Source: Alicyclobacillus sacchari
GTDB taxonomy: Bacteria > Bacillota > Bacilli > Alicyclobacillales > Alicyclobacillaceae
Reading direction: 5' to 3'
Length of the DNA: 64,000 nt
Assembly (NCBI RefSeq): GCF_004366795.1
Contig: NZ_SORF01000007.1
Location: 1 to 64,000 of the forward strand
A program made the position numbers and the translations under genes. The notes beneath the pieces are model-generated. The model saw only the letters and a program-made list of their open reading frames with translations, had not been told where the DNA came from and did not search any database. Positions 8,729-18,300 of the stretch are shown here, piece by piece; the stretch's first letter is position 1, and each line of letters begins with the position of its first letter.

Positions 8729-9799
8729 TCAAGCAGCGGATGTGGATTTTAGTGTACGGCGCCGACGGTACCAACCAATGACCTGCGGGATGATGCGTTC
8801 ACAGGCGACGAAGAAGATGATAAGACCTGTCAGGACGTCGGTCAGCGCGGCCGGAACGTTCGACACCATTTGCATATTTTGTCCACCTGTAGTTAGAGCT
8901 CCAAAGAAAAGTCCCGCAATGATCACGCCAATCGGGTTGTTGCGTGCGAGCAAAGACACCACAATGGCCGTGTAGCCATAATTCGAAGAAAACCCGTCGA
9001 GAAGTCGGTGATCGACACCCAACATTTGTACGGCACCTGCAAGGCCTGCAAACATGCCTGATAGACAGAGGGCTACAACCGTGAACAACTTCACATTGAT
9101 GCCTGCATAACGTGCAGCTCGTTGATTCAGGCCCACCGTGCGCAGTTGGTAGCCCAGAGTGGTCTTATAAAGCAAGAACCATACCACGATGACAGCGATG
9201 ATGGCGATAGCTACGGCCACAAGCGACAACTGTGATTGCATCAAACCTTGCGTAAAATACGGGAACTGTGTGTTCTGTGCGATTTCAGGAGACTGCGGAT
9301 TAAAGCCCTTCTGTTGCATCGGCCCTCCTTCAATGAGATAGCGTGCCAACAAGATGCCGATGTAACTCATCATCATGGTTGTGATGACCTCGTGCGAACC
9401 GACGTATGCCTTGGTGAGGCCAGGAATAATGCCTGCCCATAGCGCCCCTGCGATCATCCCGGCGACGATACAGAGGATCATGTGCAGCCAACCGGGAAGG
9501 CTGTTGAAGTGATAGCCAAACCAGACGGCAGCCGTAGCACCAATCCAATACTGGCCATCGGCACCGATGTTGAATAAGCCAGATTGAAATGAAATTGCGA
9601 TACCCAGGCCAACAATGATCAGTGGAAGACTGGCTGTAATGGTGTTTCCAATGTTGATACCACTTCCAAACGCGCCTGATATGAGGGACCCATACACGGT
9701 CACCGGGTTATATCCAAGGGCAGCGACAAGAATTCCCCCAATGATGATGGCCAACACCGAGGCGCCCATGGGTAAGAGAATGGAACGTAGTGATTTCAA
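8729..9799 (-). CDS. nupP: Nucleoside ABC transporter permease, NupP type
   Basis: First permease subunit of the same importer, about 356 residues with roughly ten hydrophobic segments. The conserved cytoplasmic loop AYVGSHEVITTMMMSYIG and the stretch TTLGYQLRTVGLNQRAARYAG identify the BMP-transporter permease family. It starts with TTG 9799, overlapping the stop of the ATPase gene by four bases (TTGA), with GGAGGTG about nine bases upstream, so the two are translationally coupled. The C-terminal tail is basic (RRRRTLKS). Confidence 0.9.
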   Translation of the reverse strand: MKSLRSILLPMGASVLAIIIGGILVAALGYNPVTVYGSLISGAFGSGINIGNTITASLPLIIVGLGIAISFQSGLFNIGADGQYWIGATAAVWFGYHFNSLPGWLHMILCIVAGMIAGALWAGIIPGLTKAYVGSHEVITTMMMSYIGILLARYLIEGGPMQQKGFNPQSPEIAQNTQFPYFTQGLMQSQLSLVAVAIAIIAVIVVWFLLYKTTLGYQLRTVGLNQRAARYAGINVKLFTVVALCLSGMFAGLAGAVQMLGVDHRLLDGFSSNYGYTAIVVSLLARNNPIGVIIAGLFFGALTTGGQNMQMVSNVPAALTDVLTGLIIFFVACERIIPQVIGWYRRRRTLKSTSAA

Positions 9800-11310
9800 G
9801 ACATTGACACCTCCGAATGCCCGCGCGACCCTGTCATCAGTAGACCGATTTGCTCCCTTGTGGCTTGGGCTCCCGGCACAATATCGACGATGCGTCCGTC
9901 ATGAATGACCGCAATGCGATCCGACAGGCTCAGGATTTCTTCCAATTCGAGCGACACTAACAATACACCTTTGCCTTCATCCCGCAAGCGTACGAGTTGA
10001 CGATGGATACCTTCGATGGCACCGACATCTAAACCGCGCGTTGGTTGGGCCGCAATCAACATGAGCGGATCGCGCGACACTTCGCGAGCAAGGATGACCT
10101 TCTGCTGATTTCCCCCTGACAACTCGGAAGCCTTGCGTGACGCATCCGGTGGGCGTACATCGAATTCCCGAATGAGGCGCTCCGTATAGTTTGTGGCAGC
10201 CGTCCGGTCGATCACGCCGTTCTTTGCAAAGGGGCGTTTGCGAAAGTCACGTAAAATGGTGTTTTCGACGAGATTGAACGACAATACAAGTCCATCCAAT
10301 TGGCGATCCTGTGGTACATATGCGATTCCGCGCTCAGTGCGCTCAGCAGGGGACCAGCGTGTGATGTCGTCACCGTCGAAGATGATTTGCCCTTGCTCGG
10401 GCTTGAGCAAACCCGCTATGGCATCTGCCAATTCAAACTGGCCGTTGCCGTCGATTCCTGCGAGGCCAAGAATTTCTCCGCGTCGCAATTCTAAGTTGAC
10501 ACCCTTGACGCGTTCCATTCTGCCGAAATCGCGTACGTGTAGGTCATGAACTTGCAAAATCGGCTCGCCCGGATGAGCATCGCTCTTTTCGACACGTAGT
10601 ACGACTTCGCGTCCCACCATCAGATTGGCCAGCGTTTGTGGTGTCGCACCCTTTGTTTCCACCGTTTCGACGGTCTTACCGGCGCGCATGACCGTGACCC
10701 TGTCACTAATCTCCAGAACTTCGTCAAGCTTATGGCTGATAAACAATACAGGTACGCCCTCTGCTTTCAAACCACGAATAATGGAGAAAAGTTCGCGCGT
10801 CTCTTGCGGAGTCAGAAGCGCAGTGGGTTCATCGAGAATAATGAGCTTTGCTTTGCGGTAAAAGGCCTTCAAGATCTCGACACGCTGTTGTAGCCCAACA
10901 GAAAGATCAGCAACTTTCGCCGATGGATCAATGGCGAGTCGATACTTTTCAGACAATTCGCGAACGCGCTTTTGCGCTTCTTTACGATCAAACTTGATGC
11001 GTCCTGGTTCATCGCCGAGCACCACATTTTCGGCGACAGTCAACGCGGGTATCAGCATAAAATGTTGGTGAACCATGCCGATCCCAGCATGAATAGCTTC
11101 CCGAGGGCTGCGAAAGTGTACCGCTTTCCCCATAAATCGAATCTCTCCGGATGTTGGCTCCAGGAGTCCGTAGATCATTTTCATGAGCGTCGATTTGCCT
11201 GCGCCGTTTTCTCCGAGAATGGCATGCACTTCTCCGCCGCGCAGTGTCAAGTTCACTCCGTCGTTGGCTTTGACGCCAGGAAACCATTTCTTCAAGTCGA
11301 CAATCTCCAA
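9796..11310 (-). CDS. nupO: Nucleoside ABC transporter ATP-binding protein, NupO type
   Basis: This protein carries two ABC domains and powers nucleoside import. Domain 1 has Walker A GENGAGKST, signature LSVGLQQR and Walker B LIILDEPTALLT. In domain 2 the Walker A is degenerate (GIDGNGQ, no lysine), as is normal for ribose/BMP-type ATPases, while its signature LSGGNQQK and the PTRGLD stretch are kept. The start is uncertain: TTG 11310 has GGAG six bases away and places FPGVKANDGVNL where relatives begin; TTG 11322 and TTG 11358 are alternatives without good sites. It is coupled to the permease gene that follows. Confidence 0.9.
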   Translation of the reverse strand: MEIVDLKKWFPGVKANDGVNLTLRGGEVHAILGENGAGKSTLMKMIYGLLEPTSGEIRFMGKAVHFRSPREAIHAGIGMVHQHFMLIPALTVAENVVLGDEPGRIKFDRKEAQKRVRELSEKYRLAIDPSAKVADLSVGLQQRVEILKAFYRKAKLIILDEPTALLTPQETRELFSIIRGLKAEGVPVLFISHKLDEVLEISDRVTVMRAGKTVETVETKGATPQTLANLMVGREVVLRVEKSDAHPGEPILQVHDLHVRDFGRMERVKGVNLELRRGEILGLAGIDGNGQFELADAIAGLLKPEQGQIIFDGDDITRWSPAERTERGIAYVPQDRQLDGLVLSFNLVENTILRDFRKRPFAKNGVIDRTAATNYTERLIREFDVRPPDASRKASELSGGNQQKVILAREVSRDPLMLIAAQPTRGLDVGAIEGIHRQLVRLRDEGKGVLLVSLELEEILSLSDRIAVIHDGRIVDIVPGAQATREQIGLLMTGSRGHSEVSMS

Positions 11311-11400
11311 AAAGTTCTCCAATCGCGGTGCCGACCTCTCTTTCCTCTGACCCAGCAATAACTGACATAAACCATCAATGCTCAGGATCTATCCGTAACG

Positions 11401-11433
11401 GATGGCGGCGCTTGATGACTAAAGGCCGCCATC
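11401..11433 (-). other. Intercistronic hairpin in the nup operon
   Basis: GATGGCGGC at 11401-11409 pairs with GCCGCCATC at 11425-11433 in the gap between the binding-protein gene and the ATPase gene. There is no T run, so it is more likely to stabilise the 3' end of the upstream message or partly attenuate than to terminate fully. Such hairpins commonly give excess binding protein over transporter. Confidence 0.5.
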
Positions 11434-11465
11434 GCGGTTCAACAAATCATCTTGACAGCGTACGA

Positions 11466-12557
11466 TTACTTTTGAACCGTTGTAGAAACTTTGATCTGGC
11501 CACTGATGATCTGTTGTTTAACCTGATTCACCGTAGTTTGTACCGACTGTGGCAAGCCTTTCATCAGCGGCGCTATACCGACGCCGTTATTTGCCAAATT
11601 GAAGGTGGAGACGCCCCCCTTAAATGTTCCGCTTTGAACAGCCTTGATGGTGTCGAAGACTGCTGTGTCCACTCCTTTGGTGGCACTCGTGATCACACTT
11701 TTGGGTGCCAGATAAGCCTGATTCGTGTCGACACCAATAGCGTATACTTTCGCGCTGTTGGCTGCGTTGATGGCACCTATGCCGCAGCCGCCAGCCACTG
11801 GGAAGATGATGTCTGCTCCCTGCGAGATTTCGTTCTGTGCATATTGGCTGCCGAGAGCTTCATCCGAAAAGCTGTTCGTGTATTGCAAGAGGACTTTCCC
11901 GTTTGGATCCTCTTTCTTAAATCCTTGCTGGAAGCCCGCGATATAGGTATCCACTGGGGGGATGTCCTGACCGCCAATAACCCCTACCACATTTTTCGTG
12001 TTCAAGCCTTTGAGTTCGTGGTTCTTCTGTACGAGTCCAGCCACCACGCCGGCGAGATAACCAGCCTGTTCAGATTGGAAAATGGCGCTAGCCACGTTCG
12101 GGATGCCTGTGATGTTGTCGTCAATGATGAGAAAATCCGTCTTAGGATATTCTTTCGCAACCTGCTTGACTGCATCTTCCATGAGGTACCCGACAGCAAT
12201 GACCAGGTTGTAGCCATTTTGTGCGAAGTGACTCAAGTTCGGCACATAGTCAGATTCCGACTGCGACTGTACCACACTTGTGGAAACACCGTTCAATTGG
12301 TGTTGTGCATTCGTCATGCCGACATAGGCCAAGTGGTTAAAGCCGTTGTCATTCAGACCTCCGGTATCCGTGACGAGACCAATTTTGATGGTCTTTCCAG
12401 CCGTTGTTGTTCCGCTGCTGTTGGATGTCGTTGTGCCATTCGTACCATTGGATCCGGTTGTTGTCGACTGGTTGCTCGCCGCTCCTGTGCCACAGCCCGT
12501 AACAAGTGCGGTCAGTGCCAACATGGATGCTGCCACGGTCAAAAATCTCTGTTTCAT
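11466..12557 (-). CDS. nupN: BMP-family nucleoside-binding lipoprotein, NupN type
   Basis: Extracellular nucleoside receptor of the importer, a basic membrane protein (BMP/PnrA) family lipoprotein. ATG 12557 follows GAGGGGG at eight bases. The signal ends in the lipobox LVTGC with Cys22, followed by a Ser/Thr/Asn/Gly-rich linker of about 30 residues. The binding domain shows IKIGLVTDTGGLNDNGFNHL near its start, the usual DxGG(L/I)ND.(G/S)F motif for ligand binding, and later GVIGGQDIPPVDTYIAGFQQ and AVGGCGIGAINAA-like sequence. First gene of the nupNOPQ operon. Confidence 0.93.
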   Translation of the reverse strand: MKQRFLTVAASMLALTALVTGCGTGAASNQSTTTGSNGTNGTTTSNSSGTTTAGKTIKIGLVTDTGGLNDNGFNHLAYVGMTNAQHQLNGVSTSVVQSQSESDYVPNLSHFAQNGYNLVIAVGYLMEDAVKQVAKEYPKTDFLIIDDNITGIPNVASAIFQSEQAGYLAGVVAGLVQKNHELKGLNTKNVVGVIGGQDIPPVDTYIAGFQQGFKKEDPNGKVLLQYTNSFSDEALGSQYAQNEISQGADIIFPVAGGCGIGAINAANSAKVYAIGVDTNQAYLAPKSVITSATKGVDTAVFDTIKAVQSGTFKGGVSTFNLANNGVGIAPLMKGLPQSVQTTVNQVKQQIISGQIKVSTTVQK

Positions 12558-12699
12558 CACGAAAACCCCCTCTGAATGTCTGCATACTTGAAGAATTTGT
12601 TTCTTACTCGCATTCAATTCGCGCAAATTGCGCCCTTAATTTCGACATTAGAAGACAAAACTCCTACAAATTCAGCGCAGGATCGTGAACTTCACAATT

Positions 12700-12728
12700 T
12701 TGAACCGGTACAGACAAAGGCGTACACT
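12700..12728 (+). promoter_or_regulatory. Sigma-A promoter for the isochorismatase-fold gene
   Basis: TTGAAC at 12700-12705 and TACACT at 12723-12728 are spaced by exactly 17 bp, about 50 bases before ATG 12779, which also has GAAAGG upstream. Confidence 0.55.
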
Positions 12729-12778
12729 ATGAGGCGTCGATGAACAGTTAAACTTATGGTCCGAAAGGTTGTGACAAA

Positions 12779-13345
12779 ATGAATCATCATGCCCAAACTG
12801 CGCTGCTCGTGATGGATGTACAAAACGGTATCGCAGGTCGCTACATGAAAGACGAGTCCACACTACAACCGTTTCAACGAGCTGTAAGTGCTGCGCGCAA
12901 GGCGGGAGTTTCAGTTATTTTCGTCCGTGTTGCGTTTAGTGAAGGGTATCCCGAAGCAGGTCCCCGCAACAAGATGTTTTCCCATCTAGCCCAAGCTGGC
13001 GGCATGACCATTGCTGACGCAAGTACGCAGATTCACGACTCCGTCATGCCTCAGTCCGGCGAGCCCGTGGTTACGAAGTATCGCGTAAGTGCGTTTGCGG
13101 GAAGTAATTTGGAAGTCATCTTGCGCGCAAAAGGCATCACAAATCTGGTGCTGTGCGGGATCGCCACCAGCGGCGTGGTGCTTTCCACTGTACGGGAAGC
13201 GGCGGACAAAGATTATGCGATCACGGTGCTCAAAGACGCATGTCTCGATGGCGACCCCGAAGTGCATCAGGTTCTTGTCGAGAAGGTCTTCCCTCGCCAG
13301 GCGGACGTGATGACGGTCGAGGAGTGGGCGAATACGCTGGCTTGA
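12779..13345 (+). CDS. Isochorismatase-fold hydrolase lacking the catalytic cysteine
   Basis: A 188-residue protein of the cysteine hydrolase/isochorismatase fold. Asp13 (LLVMDVQN) and Lys100 (VVTKYRVSAF) match two members of the usual Asp-Lys-Cys triad. The third motif reads CGIATSGVVLST, so the position normally held by the nucleophilic Cys is Val133; the nearest cysteine is Cys126, seven residues earlier. A sizeable subfamily with GIATSGVV is, to my knowledge, found in many bacteria, so this is a lineage feature rather than a fresh mutation. It may be a non-hydrolytic or altered enzyme. It has its own promoter and is followed 31 bp later by an MBL-fold gene, probably co-transcribed. Confidence 0.88.
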   Translation: MNHHAQTALLVMDVQNGIAGRYMKDESTLQPFQRAVSAARKAGVSVIFVRVAFSEGYPEAGPRNKMFSHLAQAGGMTIADASTQIHDSVMPQSGEPVVTKYRVSAFAGSNLEVILRAKGITNLVLCGIATSGVVLSTVREAADKDYAITVLKDACLDGDPEVHQVLVEKVFPRQADVMTVEEWANTLA

Positions 13346-13376
13346 GACAATATGGTCTCCGGAGGAGGGGCGGCGG

Positions 13377-14009
13377 ATGGAGATTGCGCCACATGTGCAT
13401 CTTCTCGAGTGCACAAAGGGTAGTTATTGCTACCTTGTATTGCGGCAAGAGCCAGTCCTCATCGACACGGGCATGCCGGGGCGAGGGGGCGAGATCGTAT
13501 CGGCATTGGCGAAGCTGGGCATGAGGCCGGATGATCTCGCGCATATTGTCTTGACGCACCAGGACGTTGATCACATCGGTAATGCCAAGTATCTAAAGGA
13601 GATATCCGGCGCAACGCTGTGGGCGCCCGCAGACGACATTCCGTACATCCACGGCGATGAACGGGCTCCTGGCATTCGCCGCCTCATCGGACGCATGATG
13701 AGGGTCGATAGGCCGAGAATTGATGAAGTCTTGGATCCCGGTCGGCATGTCGGCGATCTCGAAATCATTCCCACCCCTGGTCATACGCCCGGGCATGTCT
13801 GCCTGCGCATGGGTGACGTGTTATTGGCGGGCGATCTCGTGACAACTCGCGGGGGAAGGCTTAAAAAATCACCTGGAATGCTCACTTGGGACAAGGCAGC
13901 GCTCAAACGTTCCTTGCACGAAGTGGGCAAGTTGCCGTTTGATTGGGTTTGTCCTGCTCACGGTGAGCCCGTTCGACGGGGATCATTGTGGGAAGCGTTA
14001 CTGGAGTAG
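13377..14009 (+). CDS. MBL-fold metallo-hydrolase
   Basis: A 210-residue metallo-beta-lactamase-fold enzyme, probably a hydrolase with a dinuclear metal site. The metal motif is LTHQDVDHIG: relative to the canonical HxHxDH the second histidine is replaced by aspartate (H-Q-D-V-D-H). Further ligands are the H of TPGHTPGHVC, the D of LLAGDLV and the H of CPAHGEP. The start ATG 13377 follows GGAGGAGGGG. It follows the isochorismatase-fold gene by 31 bp and ends at a strong terminator. The substrate is unknown; similar proteins are glyoxalase-II-like or lactonase-like. Confidence 0.87.
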   Translation: MEIAPHVHLLECTKGSYCYLVLRQEPVLIDTGMPGRGGEIVSALAKLGMRPDDLAHIVLTHQDVDHIGNAKYLKEISGATLWAPADDIPYIHGDERAPGIRRLIGRMMRVDRPRIDEVLDPGRHVGDLEIIPTPGHTPGHVCLRMGDVLLAGDLVTTRGGRLKKSPGMLTWDKAALKRSLHEVGKLPFDWVCPAHGEPVRRGSLWEALLE

Positions 14010-14023
14010 TTGGGGAGAGGAGG

Positions 14024-14057
14024 AACCACGACAAGTTGCGTCGTGGTTTCTTGATTT
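14024..14057 (+). terminator. Rho-independent terminator after the MBL gene
   Basis: AACCACGAC at 14024-14032 pairs with GTCGTGGTT at 14040-14048 around a seven-base loop, followed by TCTTGATTT. It ends the 12779-14009 transcript and faces the converging thioesterase gene. Confidence 0.8.
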
Positions 14058-14478
14058 ACACATGGGTCGGATCGCGATCCTCTTTTGCCACGAGATATTG
14101 TGACAATCGCGCCTTGACTTCATCGGATAACGGCTGGCTTGTTTGCTTTGCAAAGTCGAAGTTCACCACGACGGCCGTACCCTCGCAGAGCAACACACCT
14201 TCTTCACTGCAGATTTCACAGTAAAACTCAAAACTGGAGCGCCCTATACGAGTCAGCCACGTTGTCGCAACAACCCACTGATGTTCTGGATAATAGGTTT
14301 GTGCTCGATAGTCGATGTGCAGCGATGCCAAGACTAACGAAAGTTTCTCATCCGGAAAAATGTCGCGCACAAAAGCGATGCGGGACTCTTCCATGTAAGT
14401 GGCGTAAACCGCGTTGTTGACATGGCCATTCAGATCCGTGTCGCTGAAGCGGACGCGAATACGGGTTTCGTGTTTCAA
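14056..14478 (-). CDS. Acyl-CoA thioesterase, 4HBT hotdog fold
   Basis: A 140-residue hotdog-fold thioesterase of the 4-hydroxybenzoyl-CoA thioesterase/YbgC group, which hydrolyses acyl-CoA or acyl-ACP thioesters. The catalytic motif is VRFSDTDLNGHVNNAVY, with the Asp and the GHVNN segment intact, followed by YMEESRIAF. The start TTG 14478 is chosen because AAGGAGG lies eight bases upstream; the ATG at 14505 lies before that site. It stands alone and converges on the terminator of the neighbouring operon. Confidence 0.88.
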   Translation of the reverse strand: MKHETRIRVRFSDTDLNGHVNNAVYATYMEESRIAFVRDIFPDEKLSLVLASLHIDYRAQTYYPEHQWVVATTWLTRIGRSSFEFYCEICSEEGVLLCEGTAVVVNFDFAKQTSQPLSDEVKARLSQYLVAKEDRDPTHV

Positions 14479-14660
14479 TGGCACTTCCTCCTTATGAGCC
14501 AGCATGTGGAAAACTATCCCTGCTGCATTTCCTTACTAGGAACATTGTAGCGAAGCAGGTGGGCGCTTTCATCCCTACTATGGTTCACACTTCTGTATGA
14601 TATATTCATTACTGGATACATATGAACAGAACAATGGTCTGGATGCGGAGGTGGTAGGAA

Positions 14661-15284
14661 ATGCTTGCAGCCGCCCTGCACGGGCTTCTTCTCTCGATTG
14701 CACTCATTATGCCAATCGGCATGCAAAATGGTTTTTTGCTCAGTCAGGGTGCCATGCACAAACGCTGGCTAGGCGCGGCACCGGCCGTGGTTGCAGCAGC
14801 TCTTTGCGACACGCTGCTCATCGCGTTGGCGGTTCTGGGGGTTTCAGCGGCCGCATTTCATATCATCTGGTTACGCTTGGCATTCGGGATCGTCGGGATT
14901 TGTTTTTTACTGTATATGGGCTGGGCGACGTGGCGGGAGGAGCCAAGGGATACAGATCAAGGTGATCAGGGTGTTTGGAACATAAAGCGTCAAGTGACGT
15001 TTGCCGCCTCGGTTTCATTGCTTAACCCGCATGCTTTGCTCGATACCTTAGCCGTCATTGGCGGCAGTGCAACCGTATACACAGCATGGTCAACGAAACT
15101 GGCGTTTGGTGCGGCATGTGCGGCTGTATCATGGATTTGGTTCTTCGTCTTAATGACCATTGGGCACATGGCTAGCCGAGCCGCTGCGGGCATGGGTACG
15201 AAACGCATCATCAATCGTCTGTCGGCGCTGATGATGTGTGCTTCAGCGGTTTACCTTGGATACATTCTTTCTACCTTTCGGTAG
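14661..15284 (+). CDS. LysE/ArgO-family amino-acid exporter
   Basis: A 207-residue membrane protein with about six helices. It belongs to the LysE/ArgO exporter family, which expels basic amino acids or other small solutes. The start MLAAALHGLLLSIALIMPIG and the MQNGFLLSQG segment match the family N-terminus, and SLLNPHALLDTLAVIGG matches the conserved NP(H/K)A loop. ATG 14661 follows GGAGGTGGTAGG. A hairpin follows the stop. The substrate is inferred only from the family. Confidence 0.88.
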   Translation: MLAAALHGLLLSIALIMPIGMQNGFLLSQGAMHKRWLGAAPAVVAAALCDTLLIALAVLGVSAAAFHIIWLRLAFGIVGICFLLYMGWATWREEPRDTDQGDQGVWNIKRQVTFAASVSLLNPHALLDTLAVIGGSATVYTAWSTKLAFGAACAAVSWIWFFVLMTIGHMASRAAAGMGTKRIINRLSALMMCASAVYLGYILSTFR

Positions 15285-15291
15285 TTGCGAA

Positions 15292-15318
15292 AGGGCTGAC
15301 CACGAAATGGTCAGCCCT
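15292..15318. terminator. Hairpin between converging lysE-type and glycosidase genes
   Basis: AGGGCTGACCA at 15292-15302 pairs perfectly with TGGTCAGCCCT at 15308-15318 around CGAAA. T runs are poor on both sides, but its place between converging stops fits a bidirectional terminator. Confidence 0.6.
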
Positions 15319-15341
15319 GCACGACAAATGGCACTTCATAT

Positions 15342-18300
15342 TCATCCGATATCAACATCTGCCACGCCGCCATTGGTGTAGTAACAGTTTCCTGTCCAGT
15401 CACTGTTGTCAAAAGCCTGGAACACCATCGAATACGTTCCATTCGCTTGGGATGATGGCACATTCCAAGTCACCGAGACCGTTTTTGTGTCATTGGGATT
15501 GAGTGTGACATGTTGAACAGTTTGCTGGAACGCGGCGCCGGATGAATCATCCACTTCAATGTCCAATAACCCGTCTTGGAGGTAATCAGAGGACGAGACG
15601 TTCTTGAACGTCGTTGTGATGGTCACCGTATCGCCAGGGTGAACCGCGACGCTGGTTCCACTTGGGTAGTGTCCGCTGCTATCGGGCGCCGGAACGTTGT
15701 AGACGGTATCGTTCACACGAATCGTTGTGTCGCCTGTGACGATGTCCCCATACTTGGCAGCAGGCTTGGCCCCATTTGTGTTGGTCATGGCGAATGTCGC
15801 GACGTTTGGCTGGTAATAGCAGTTGTTCGATCCGCCCCACGAGTTGTTATTGTCAGCCTGAAATCCAAGTTCGTAGTTGCCTGACGCGAGAGATGACGGC
15901 ACTATCCACGTTTTCGTCAGCGTGATCGTTTGTCCGGGCGCCAGGTTGTTACTTTGCGTAAAGTACTGGAACGCGCCCGGGTCAATCTCCATATCGAGTA
16001 TGGCGTTCTGAAGAAAGTCAAACGATGAGACGTTCTTAAACGTCGTTGTGATGGTCACCGTATCGCCAGGTGAAATCTTGATCGTAGGTCCGTTTTGGTA
16101 CTGGCCATTGTTATCCGGAATGTTGTACGTGCCTTCATCTGCGCCGGAAACGGTCACCTCTGTATTCGTGGCGACGATGTCTCCGTACTTGGTCAGCGGC
16201 GGGGGTGTGACGGCGAATGTCGCAGCACTGCGATCTGCGTCGTAGACCAAGCCGCCGATCGCGCTAAAGGCGTATGCCTCTACCGTAAACGTCTGTTGGT
16301 TGTTCGGTGTAACCCAATTCCATGTCACCTCTTTCGATCCACCGGAGGGTAGTGACACATGGGGCACGATTTGCTGTGCGACGAGATCTCCCGTTGCGTC
16401 ATATACTTCGAGATCGAGCGTCGCATCCGGCACGTAACCGCCATGGTTGGTGAAGGTGGATGTGATCGTCTCGGTTTGCCCGGCTGCGATGCTGCTTGCG
16501 GAGATCGTGGTGTGATCCGATATTTGCTGCTTGGTGACTCCGGGCAAGGCGGGTTTGAGCAGCAGGTCAGTGACCGAGTATGGCGGAAGTTTGACCGTAT
16601 TCGTAAAGGGAAGTTGCGCGGTGTTGGTCACCGATGGACTGCCTTCGCCGTAAATCTCTGATTTCTCGATCAAGGCAGGCGAGTAACCCTCCAAATTGAG
16701 CGAGACGTCGTAAATGTTGCTTGGGTCACGGTTGACGAGCATGAGGGAGAGATCTCCATTGGGCAGCTTAACGGCATGTGTGTCGATCTCGCTTGCCGAT
16801 GATAGAGTTCCCAACATGGTGTCGCCTGGCTTTGCGAAGTCTGCAACCATTTGATAGCCGTAGTACGTGGGCAACGGAGTGTCAGCCGGTGGTTCTACAG
16901 CGCCCTTTGGCGAGGTCTGGCCAGAGGATAGAAGCCCTTCGTCGCCAAACAAATTTTGGCCATACAGTGTCGGGCTGTTATAGCCATCGCCTGCACTGTT
17001 GAGAAGGTCCCACCAGTCGACGTTTTGTACGCCAGCTTGCACGAACCCGGTGAGATCGTCAGCCAAATAGAGCGCATTCACCAGATTGTTCGACTGCTGT
17101 CCAGGTGTTGACGAAGTGTTGTTTGTCTCCGTTACGAAAATCTGGACGTTCTTTGCGTTGGATCCGGCATATTCGTCGATTTCCTTGCGTAGTTCGGTAA
17201 TCATGGCCGGAATTTGGTCCGTATCGGCCAGCAGCCCTGCGTCGGTCTCCTGTCCTGGTGACTCGGGGTACCAGTGCACATCGACAAAATCGATGTCCTT
17301 GCCAATGGCTTTGAGCACGGTGGAATTCCAATCGTCGTTACCATTGACCGTAGCGCCCCACGGCCAGTTGTACGGCATGGTCAGGACCGCGCCAATCTGA
17401 ATTGACGGATCTTGAGCTTTCATTTGCTGGATATACTGTTCTGCGTTGCTTGCGTACGTCTGTGGGCTCAACCCTGGATTGCCTTTCTCGGGCTTGCCTT
17501 GCACAGCGTGATCGTCCGCTTCCCAGCCGTTGCCGTTGTAGTAGCCGTTGCCATATATCTCGTTGCCGATTTCCCAGTACTTGACGTTATAGTGGTTGGT
17601 GACATTGGCGTACTTGACCCATGCCGCCGCTTCAGCGGGTGTGCCTGTGCCGTAGTTGACTGTGATGATGGGCTGAGACCCTGTGTTGTGGGCGAATGTC
17701 ATAAAGTGATCAAACGTGTCGTCCGGATTGACGTAGCCTCCGTCGTTGCGCGTATTGGTCTCCCAGTCGTAATTATCGGATATCGATCCGCCTGGATAGC
17801 GCAGCAAATCGGGCGCCAATGCTTTGGTGAGGGAGATCAATGTCGGGTTTTCAAGGCCGCTGTCCCAGACAGCTGCGTTGATGCCAAATGCGGTGGTGGG
17901 TATGGTGCCGGTACTGGACGCCGCATTGACCGTCACGGTGGCATGCCCAGTCGGTGCGCCAACCTTAAGATAGTTGGTCACTACACGCGTTAAAAAGCCA
18001 CTTTGCGCCGCGCCGCTCGAATCGACTCTACTCTCATACGCAGACCAAATTTGGCCAAGACCATCGGGCGTGATCCCGAATTTCTGAAGAAGGATGAGGA
18101 TATCCGGATTCATGGTGACCGCGCTCTTCCATGCCTCTGCCATCACTTGCGAATCGGTTTGGCCAGCGAGAATGGTCTTCGATTGTCCGCCAATACTTGC
18201 AAGGAAGCTCATATATAAGCGATACACGGTTTGTGGATTGAGTTGTGGCACGGCTGCTTGAATCGCTGTGAGCGATTGTTGCACATTTTCGCCGTCCACC

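Noticed and set aside
11328-12575. Long plus-strand open frame of 415 codons
   Set aside because: It lies entirely opposite the nupN lipoprotein gene and its composition is that of an antisense frame.
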